The position numbers and the translations under genes were made by a program. Source: Bacteroidota bacterium (lineage in GTDB: Bacteria; Bacteroidota; Bacteroidia; Chitinophagales; Chitinophagaceae). Taken from it: DNA of 11,189 nt. The stretch is taken from assembly GCA_947447835.1 (NCBI GenBank), contig CANFLP010000057.1:1-11189 (forward strand). Direction: 5' to 3'. Of this stretch, positions 6,643-11,189 are shown piece by piece. The notes under the pieces were generated by a model that saw only the letters and a program-made list of their open reading frames with translations, was not told the origin of the DNA and made no database searches. The number at the start of each line of letters is the position of its first letter. The first letter of the stretch is position 1.

Positions 6643-7923
6643 ATGATGCAAAGAAGCTTGATACTACTCTTTTTATTTACAACTATTGGCATAGGCAACG
6701 TTAATGCACAGCTAAATCCAGACAAAATTTTTGTAGCTTCAATACACACAGTTCAGGTTTACCCAACTGGCCAACCTTTGGCGCCACCAGTAATTCATTT
6801 AAATACAAATAGCCCATTACAAATTAGTTTTGATGATTTTAAAGCCCAATACCAGGACTATTATTATGCTGTAGAATTAGTAGATAGTAATTGGCAGTCA
6901 ATAGAAATGAATGACTTTGATTATGTAAAAGGGTTTAATCAAAATAAAATCGCTAATTACACTGTATCCTCTATTGCTACGCAGCGGTATTTTCATTATC
7001 AATTCAGTTTTCCTAATAGCAACTGTAGTCCTAAATTATCTGGCAATTATATTTTAAAAATTTACAAGGACGGGAATAAAGAGAATTTAGTTTTCACTAG
7101 ACGTTTGTATGTTGTTGAGGACTTAGTAGCTGTCGCAGCAAATGTCCAGGAACCATTTGATGGAGCCATATCAAGAACACATCAAAAAATTAAACTCGGT
7201 GTTGATGTAAAAAATATTCCTTCATTTCAAAATGATCAATTATTTGTTAGGGTAATTCAAAACTATCGATACAATGACGCCAAAGTAGTTACTGCACCCA
7301 GCTTTATCAGGAATACGGTTTTAGAATTTAATAATGAAGCGGAATTATTATTCCCTGCTGGCAAAGAAAGTAGGTGGTTGGACTTACAAAGTTTAAGATT
7401 AAGGTCAGATAGAATCGCAGAAATTGATAATAAGGGTGTTACATCAATTGTTTTTGTTAAGCCAGATATGACTAGGGCAAATATGCTGTACTCCAGTTTT
7501 AATGATTTAAATGGAGGGTATTTAATTATGAATACAGAGTCATTGCAAAGTGAAACTCAAAATGATTATGCACAAGTTGTGTTTACTTATTTACCTAAAG
7601 ATCACATACCTTATTTGGATCAAAAATTATACCTCACTGGCGCCATTACAAACAATGTGTTGGATGCTGGATCAGAAATGCGTTTCGACCCCAAGCTAGG
7701 GTTATACCAAAAAACACTTTTATTAAAGCAGGGATATTACAGTTATAGTTATATCCTACGAGACAGGAATGAACCCAATGATATGGACGATTTTACAGAC
7801 ACTGAAGGAAACCATTGGGAAACAGAGAATAACTATAGCATATTTGTTTATTACCATGCCCCAGGCACTAGGTATGATCAATTAGTTGGGTTTTCTAGTA
7901 TCAATTCCAAGCAGAATTGGTAA
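6643..7923 (+). CDS. Type IX secretion system plug protein (DUF5103 family)
   Basis: Probable periplasmic plug of the type IX secretion translocon. In the Flavobacterium johnsoniae structure, a protein of this family closes the periplasmic side of the SprA/Sov pore (established knowledge). The 426 residues begin with a Sec signal peptide (about 1-22, cleavage after NVNA before Q23). The N-terminal plug domain (about 25-155) has the typical pattern around YYYAVELVDSNWQ and FNQNKIANYTVS. A later β-rich domain includes LNGGYLIMNTES, then LYLTGAITN, LLLKQGYYSYSYIL and the C-terminal block WETENNYSIFVYYHAPG with RYDQLVGFSSINS, all recognisable family signatures. The ATG at 6643 is followed directly by another ATG; either could start. 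A near-match to the -7 consensus (TAGTTTCG, 6616-6623) lies about 20 bases upstream. It is divergent from the permease across 83 bp. No other T9SS gene is in the window, which is normal since these genes are scattered in Bacteroidota. Confidence 0.9.
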   Translation: MMQRSLILLFLFTTIGIGNVNAQLNPDKIFVASIHTVQVYPTGQPLAPPVIHLNTNSPLQISFDDFKAQYQDYYYAVELVDSNWQSIEMNDFDYVKGFNQNKIANYTVSSIATQRYFHYQFSFPNSNCSPKLSGNYILKIYKDGNKENLVFTRRLYVVEDLVAVAANVQEPFDGAISRTHQKIKLGVDVKNIPSFQNDQLFVRVIQNYRYNDAKVVTAPSFIRNTVLEFNNEAELLFPAGKESRWLDLQSLRLRSDRIAEIDNKGVTSIVFVKPDMTRANMLYSSFNDLNGGYLIMNTESLQSETQNDYAQVVFTYLPKDHIPYLDQKLYLTGAITNNVLDAGSEMRFDPKLGLYQKTLLLKQGYYSYSYILRDRNEPNDMDDFTDTEGNHWETENNYSIFVYYHAPGTRYDQLVGFSSINSKQNW

Positions 7924-7967
7924 TAAATGGAGCTTTAAATGGTCTTTTTTAATCCCCTCATTTGTAC

Positions 7968-7975
7968 TACATTTG
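7968..7975 (+). promoter_or_regulatory. -7 box of the SRP RNA promoter
   Basis: TACATTTG matches the Bacteroidota -7 consensus TAnnTTTG exactly and ends five bases before the predicted first base of the SRP RNA (G7980), the expected distance to a transcription start. The upstream -33 area (about 7943-7950) is T-rich with no perfect TTTG. Position relative to a well-defined RNA 5' end makes this the best-supported promoter in the window. Confidence 0.65.
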
Positions 7976-7979
7976 CACC

Positions 7980-8074
7980 GGCAGGTCTTACACGACCAGC
8001 TCCTGCTGAACCTCCCCAGGACAGGAATGTAGCAAGGATAAGCGGTTGAGCGGTGCGATGTGAGTAGCCTGCCA
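7980..8074 (+). ncRNA. ffs: Signal recognition particle RNA, small bacterial type (4.5S RNA)
   Basis: RNA scaffold of the SRP, which binds Ffh and delivers nascent membrane and exported proteins to FtsY and the Sec translocon. The diagnostic domain IV hairpin is at about 8011-8037: a short ACA/TGT stem (8021-8023 with 8028-8030) closed by a GGAA tetraloop (8024-8027), and the asymmetric/symmetric internal loops made by CCCCAGG on the 5' side and AGCAAGG on the 3' side. The ends pair as GGCAGG (7980-7985) with CCTGCC (8068-8073), giving a rod of about 94 nt, the normal size for the 4.5S-like class without an Alu domain. A TAnnTTTG promoter box precedes it and an intrinsic terminator follows. 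Ends are uncertain by a few bases. Confidence 0.93.
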
Positions 8075-8105
8075 CTTTTTAGTATTAAAGTGGCATTTGT
8101 TTTTT
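8071..8105 (+). terminator. Intrinsic terminator of the SRP RNA gene
   Basis: GCCACTTT (8071-8078) pairs perfectly with AAAGTGGC (8087-8094) around an 8-base loop, followed after a few bases by a six-T run (8100-8105). The first three stem bases also belong to the 3' strand of the SRP RNA terminal helix, so the two pairings exclude each other and the mature end must be trimmed back into the stem. Confidence 0.85.
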
Positions 8106-8136
8106 AAAAGACTTTTTCAACTATAAACCGACCAAT

Positions 8137-8787
8137 ATGAAATTTTTTATCGACACGGGTAATTTAGCTCAAATCAAGGAAGCAAACGAATTAGGCATCT
8201 TGGATGGTGTTACCACCAATCCTTCTTTAATGGCGCAAGTGGGCGTTAAAGGGGAAGCTGCAATTGCTGCACATTACAAAGCAATTTGCGAAATAGTGGA
8301 TGGTGATATTAGTGCCGAAGTTTTGTCTACTGACTTTGCTACAATGGTAGAAGAAGGTAAAAAATTAGCAGCAATTCATCCAAACATTGTGGTGAAAGTA
8401 CCTATGATTAAAGATGGTATTAAAGCAATTAAATGGTTTACAGATAACGGTATTCGTACCAATTGTACTTTGATATTTTCTGCAGGCCAAGCTATTTTAG
8501 CTGCAAAAGCAGGTGCTACTTATGTATCTCCATTTATTGGTCGTATCGACGATAGCTCTTGGGATGGAATGGAATTAATTAGCCAAATCCGCCACATTTA
8601 TGATGTGCAAGGTTTTACTTCTCAAATTTTAGCAGCCTCTATTCGTAATGCTTTGCATATTGTAAAAGCAGCCGAAGCAGGTGCTGATGTTTGTACTTGT
8701 CCTTTGGATTCTATCCTAGGATTGTTAAAACATCCTTTAACTGATATTGGTTTAGCTAAGTTTTTGGAAGATGCAAAGAAAATGTAA
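8137..8787 (+). CDS. tal: Transaldolase, short TalC/FSA-type subfamily
   Basis: Cytosolic Schiff-base aldolase of the non-oxidative pentose phosphate pathway, moving a dihydroxyacetone unit between sedoheptulose-7-P and glyceraldehyde-3-P. At 216 residues it belongs to the small transaldolase/fructose-6-phosphate aldolase group. Motifs: MKFFIDTGN (1-9), GVTTNPSL (24-31), the Schiff-base lysine K87 in VVKVPM, NCTLIFS (109-115) and SPFIGRIDD (131-139). Two positions separate the activities. Fructose-6-phosphate aldolase has Gln59 and Tyr131 (E. coli FsaA), whereas true transaldolases of this group have Glu and Phe. Here they align with E61 (in AEVLS) and F133, so transaldolase is the better call, although databases often label such genes fsa. 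It follows the SRP RNA terminator, so it needs its own promoter in 8095-8136, where I see no clear consensus box. A bidirectional terminator follows. Confidence 0.93.
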   Translation: MKFFIDTGNLAQIKEANELGILDGVTTNPSLMAQVGVKGEAAIAAHYKAICEIVDGDISAEVLSTDFATMVEEGKKLAAIHPNIVVKVPMIKDGIKAIKWFTDNGIRTNCTLIFSAGQAILAAKAGATYVSPFIGRIDDSSWDGMELISQIRHIYDVQGFTSQILAASIRNALHIVKAAEAGADVCTCPLDSILGLLKHPLTDIGLAKFLEDAKKM

Positions 8788-8808
8788 TTTTCGGATCACA
8801 TAAATATT

Positions 8809-8836
8809 AAAAGCCTCGATTTGTTCGGGGCTTTTT
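8809..8836. terminator. Bidirectional intrinsic terminator between tal and the alkD-like gene
   Basis: AAAAGCCTCGA (8809-8819) pairs with TCGGGGCTTTT (8825-8835) around a 5-base loop, with one T-G wobble. T-runs follow on both strands, so it can end tal rightward and the convergent alkD-like transcript leftward. Its right arm touches the first base of the alkD-like stop codon (8835-8837). Confidence 0.85.
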
Positions 8837-9521
8837 AGTTTTCTAAACTTTTCTGATGCTTCAACGCTTCGCGCTTTGACAAGTTTGAAAGCTGAGGGTG
8901 AGATTTTACAAAACGCACTACCCATTTTGTGTCGGTGTATGCATATGCACGTAATGCCCACCCAATGGCTTTTCTAATAAAAAAATCTTCCTCTAATTGT
9001 GTATGCTCAATGTATTCAGTAAGAAGGGTAGTATTGGTTTTTTCGCGATAAGTTAGTTGAAATAAAATACTCATTCGTTTTAACCATTTATTATCTGAAC
9101 GATTCCACTTGTAGGTATACTCCTCAATAAACTCAGGAAACTGTAAAAAGAATTTGCTTATCACATGTGTATTGGTACTGTCCACTGAATCCCACCAACT
9201 ATTATGCGTTATCATCCACTCGATAAGGGGTAGTGTTTTTTTACTCCATAGTTTTTTATGATGCCCTAATAATTCAATTGCAAAATAATGCAATTCTCTT
9301 TGTGGCTCATTAAAACATGCTTTTACCAGTATGCTTAATTCATTGTGATCCTTAATTGGGTTGGCTTTGTAAAATTCCTTACTTAATTTTCTTCTCAAGG
9401 GAGTTTTAATACCATAAAACTCAAATTGATTGAGCAAATAAGCTTTTGCACCTTTTGCAATAGTAGCATCTGAGTTGGCTGCAAATATTTTTTTAATTGG
9501 GGTTAAATAAGGGTGCGCCAT
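8835..9521 (-). CDS. alkD: AlkD-like DNA alkylation repair glycosylase
   Basis: DNA glycosylase of the HEAT-like-repeat AlkD family, which removes positively charged alkylated bases (3-methyladenine, 7-methylguanine, bulky adducts) without flipping the base into a pocket. The 228 residues match the family length (about 235) and read as stacked helical pairs throughout. Compared from memory with Bacillus cereus AlkD, the key residues are all present one position later: W110 and catalytic D114 in SWWDSVD, R149 in WLKRM, F180-F181, W188 and R191 in IGWALR. The enzyme is therefore predicted active. The ATG at 9521 begins MAHPYLTP. It lies 64 bp downstream of the oxidoreductase on the same strand, with no terminator between them, so read-through is possible. 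It is convergent with tal across a shared terminator. No other repair gene is nearby. Confidence 0.9.
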   Translation of the reverse strand: MAHPYLTPIKKIFAANSDATIAKGAKAYLLNQFEFYGIKTPLRRKLSKEFYKANPIKDHNELSILVKACFNEPQRELHYFAIELLGHHKKLWSKKTLPLIEWMITHNSWWDSVDSTNTHVISKFFLQFPEFIEEYTYKWNRSDNKWLKRMSILFQLTYREKTNTTLLTEYIEHTQLEEDFFIRKAIGWALRAYAYTDTKWVVRFVKSHPQLSNLSKREALKHQKSLEN

Positions 9522-9585
9522 AAAATCTTTTCAATTCTAATATAATACTTGATTAGTTATAAGTTCCGAAAACGTCTTTTATTTA

Positions 9586-10623
9586 TTAAATACCCACCAC
9601 TCTTTTATTAAATGCACTATTACGTGCTGCTTCTAATACACGAATAATATTGGTGCCTTCTTGTGCAGTAGTAGGAACAGGCGCATTGTTTAATATTGCA
9701 TCGGCCATTTTTTCGTAGAACATTCCATAATTGCCAGGTATGCTTGGTACTATACGATTTGTGATAAGGCCATTATGGTCCGTGTATAGCGTGCCATAAT
9801 CCTCGGCTGCTTCTTCACCCCAATTGGCCGCGTTTGGTTTTATACCTGCAATTAACGCTGCTTCTTGTATATCGGATCTGTTTTTGATAAAACTTCCTTT
9901 AGTTCCATAAATTTTATAACCGGGCAATTGATGCATAAACACCATGCCACTCGTTAATGTAATTCTATGGCCTGGGTAATATAAAATCATGGTGAAATAA
10001 TCATCCACAATACCCACCTTTCTTGTAATTCTAATGTCAGCAAATACTGCTAGCGGCATTCCTGATAAAACTAATGCTTGGTCTACTAAATGTGGTCCTA
10101 GGTCATACAATAACCCCGAACCCGGTGTTACAGACTCTTTATGCTTCTTAGGACTTAAGGTGGTGCGGTATCTTTCGAATGAAATTTGAACATCTAATAA
10201 ATCGCCAATTTCATCTTCCTTTATTAATTTTTGAAGCGTTAAAAAATCGGCATCGTATCTTCTGTTTTGGTAGACTGCTAATTTTAATCCTTTCTTTTGT
10301 GCCAGCTCGTCTAATTCTTTTGCTTCGGCCGAAGTATTGGTAAATGCTTTTTCACATACTACGTGTTTACCAGCAAGTAATGCACTTTTTACATAAGCAT
10401 AATGAGAATCGTTGGGACTATTCACCACTACCAAATCAATAGTAGGATCTGCTAATAAGGCTTCATAACTATCATATGATTTAGTGCCAGGGTAGGCCGC
10501 TTCAATATTTTTTGAAGACCTTTCCCAACTACCCACTAAATGAAAGTCAGGGTTGGTTGAAATAAAGGGAGCATGGAAAACCTTTCCGCTCATGCCAAAT
10601 GAAACAAGTGCTGTGTTTATCAT
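9586..10623 (-). CDS. Gfo/Idh/MocA-family NAD(P)-dependent oxidoreductase
   Basis: Probable cytosolic dehydrogenase of a sugar or inositol-type substrate, 345 residues, the usual family length. The N-terminal Rossmann domain (about 1-120) carries the nucleotide loop SFGMSGKVFHAPF (8-20), close to the YdgJ/IolW branch (scyllo-inositol dehydrogenases) with its FHAPF hallmark. The first Gly of GxGxxG is Ser here. The family's EKP catalytic motif is EKA (E91-K92-A93), followed by YQNRRYD (118-124). The C-terminal substrate domain holds SGLLYDLGPHLVDQAL (169-184), in which D174 and H178 fit the catalytic Asp/His positions. Substrate cannot be decided from sequence. The ATG at 10623 is well placed at the family N-terminus. 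The alkD-like gene follows on the same strand, and the aconitase terminator lies upstream, so the promoter should be within about 10624-10686, where only a partial -7 match is seen. Confidence 0.9.
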   Translation of the reverse strand: MINTALVSFGMSGKVFHAPFISTNPDFHLVGSWERSSKNIEAAYPGTKSYDSYEALLADPTIDLVVVNSPNDSHYAYVKSALLAGKHVVCEKAFTNTSAEAKELDELAQKKGLKLAVYQNRRYDADFLTLQKLIKEDEIGDLLDVQISFERYRTTLSPKKHKESVTPGSGLLYDLGPHLVDQALVLSGMPLAVFADIRITRKVGIVDDYFTMILYYPGHRITLTSGMVFMHQLPGYKIYGTKGSFIKNRSDIQEAALIAGIKPNAANWGEEAAEDYGTLYTDHNGLITNRIVPSIPGNYGMFYEKMADAILNNAPVPTTAQEGTNIIRVLEAARNSAFNKRVVGI

Positions 10624-10686
10624 GTATTAAAATTAAGATAAAATTTTAAGTGAATCTAGCTGGCGATTGATAAAGTGTAGGAAATT

Positions 10687-10716
10687 AAAAACCCTCTGAA
10701 TTTTCAGAGGGTTTTT
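10687..10716. terminator. Intrinsic terminator downstream of aconitase
   Basis: AAAAACCCTCTGAA (10687-10700) pairs perfectly with TTCAGAGGGTTTTT (10703-10716), a 14-bp inverted repeat with a tiny loop (about 4 unpaired bases in practice). On the minus strand it ends in a T-run and lies about 57 bases after the aconitase stop, so it separates aconitase from the co-directional oxidoreductase. Its symmetry would also stop plus-strand transcription. Confidence 0.9.
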
Positions 10717-10772
10717 AAAAATCTTAAGAGAATATTTATTAGGCTATATATTTTATAAAAGCCGTACAAATA

Positions 10773-11189
10773 TTACCCTGCAACTTGCTTTCTGATGATA
10801 TTTAATGCACCACCTGCTTTAAACCACTCAATTTGTTGTTGGTTATAAGTATGGTTTGCTTTAATGGTATCAGATGTTCCGTCCTTGTGTGTTAATACTA
10901 AAGTTATCGGTGTGCCTGGCACAAAACTTGTTAAACCAGTTACATCAATGCTATCGTCTTCTTGAATTTTATCATAGTCTGCTTTATCTGCAAAAGTTAA
11001 AGCCAACATACCCTGCTTTTTCAAGTTGGTTTCGTGGATACGTGCAAATGATTTAGTCAATACCACGCGAACACCTAAGTGACGTGGCTCCATTGCAGCA
11101 TGCTCACGAGAACTACCTTCTCCGTAGTTTTCATCACCCACTACAATTGTTCCAACACCAGCAGCTTTGTAAGCTCTTTGTGTATTAGG
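10773..11189 (-). CDS. acn: Aconitate hydratase, mitochondrial type (C-terminal part, cut by window edge)
   Basis: TCA-cycle enzyme that interconverts citrate and isocitrate with a [4Fe-4S] cluster. Only the last 138 codons are here; the reading frame stays open to the right edge (last visible codons read PNTQRAYKAAG), so the true start is outside. This is the swivelling domain 4. It contains GDENYGEGSSREHAAMEPRH, in which the SSR triplet corresponds to Ser642-Ser643-Arg644 of mitochondrial aconitase (catalytic Ser and substrate-binding Arg), and then KSFARIHETNLKKQG. The SSREHAA/EPRHLG wording separates it from AcnA (SSRDWAAKG) and from AcnB. The ending NHTYNQQQIEWFKAGGALNIIRK is close to eukaryotic mitochondrial aconitase, a form common in Bacteroidota. 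A GTG at 11139-11141 is an internal Val codon, not a start. A strong terminator follows. Confidence 0.96.
   Translation of the reverse strand, partial: PNTQRAYKAAGVGTIVVGDENYGEGSSREHAAMEPRHLGVRVVLTKSFARIHETNLKKQGMLALTFADKADYDKIQEDDSIDVTGLTSFVPGTPITLVLTHKDGTSDTIKANHTYNQQQIEWFKAGGALNIIRKQVAG

Noticed and set aside
7924..8136. The inverted repeats around the SRP RNA as a riboswitch or mobile-element end
   Set aside because: The GGAA tetraloop and conserved internal-loop bases identify SRP RNA, and the following hairpin plus T-run is an ordinary terminator.
8752..8961. A 69-codon minus-strand frame across the tal/alkD junction
   Set aside because: It overlaps a clear bidirectional terminator and the 3' end of the alkD-like gene in another frame, with no family resemblance.
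9522..9585. A terminator or regulatory hairpin between the oxidoreductase and alkD-like genes
   Set aside because: The stretch is AT-rich with no convincing stem followed by a T-run, and no good TAnnTTTG box. I see nothing definite in it.
11139..11141. GTG as start of a short 122-residue protein
   Set aside because: The frame continues upstream to the window edge with clear aconitase sequence, so this is an internal Val codon of a truncated gene.
1..11189. A novel multi-gene defence, mobile or biosynthetic system
   Set aside because: Every long frame matches a known housekeeping or envelope family; there are no transposases, integrases, CRISPR repeats, toxin-antitoxin pairs or clustered genes of unknown function.

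Overview
The window looks like chromosomal, mostly housekeeping DNA from an AT-rich member of the Bacteroidota, plausibly a Chitinophagia/Sphingobacteriia-type bacterium (the rank below phylum is a guess from memory of homologues). Phylum evidence: a TamL-type outer-membrane lipoprotein, a type IX secretion plug protein, a short archaeal/eukaryotic-style prolyl-tRNA synthetase, a mitochondrial-type aconitase, A-rich translation leaders without clear Shine-Dalgarno sequences, and several -7 boxes matching the Bacteroidota consensus TAnnTTTG.

Layout, left to right. (1) 28-2249, plus strand: proS and truB, 11 bp apart, a translation/tRNA pair. (2) 2267-4642, minus strand: tamL, ending 17 bp from truB. 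(3) 4641-5375, plus strand: a SpoU/TrmH-family RNA 2'-O-methyltransferase whose start codon overlaps that of tamL head to head. (4) 5378-6559, minus strand: a LolC/E-like ABC permease, convergent with the methyltransferase at a 2-bp gap and apparently started by TTG. (5) 6643-7923, plus strand: the type IX secretion system plug protein. (6) 7980-8074, plus strand: the small bacterial SRP RNA (ffs), with a TAnnTTTG box just upstream and an intrinsic terminator just downstream. (7) 8137-8787, plus strand: a short transaldolase. (8) 8835-9521 and 9586-10623, minus strand: an AlkD-like DNA glycosylase and a Gfo/Idh/MocA oxidoreductase. (9) 10773 to the right edge, minus strand: the C-terminal 138 residues of aconitase, cut by the window.

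Functionally this is a mix: translation and RNA modification (proS, truB, SpoU methyltransferase), envelope biogenesis and secretion (tamL, Lol-like permease, T9SS plug, SRP RNA), central carbon metabolism (transaldolase, aconitase), repair (AlkD) and an unassigned sugar/inositol-type dehydrogenase. Packing is tight: there is no gene-free stretch over 300 bases. The longest gap, 7924-8136, holds the SRP RNA. I found no mobile element, CRISPR array, tRNA, rRNA or attachment site, and no sign of a new multi-gene system. The points worth a second look are small-scale: overlapping divergent starts, an in-frame ATG-stop-TTG start region, and residue-level departures from family norms.
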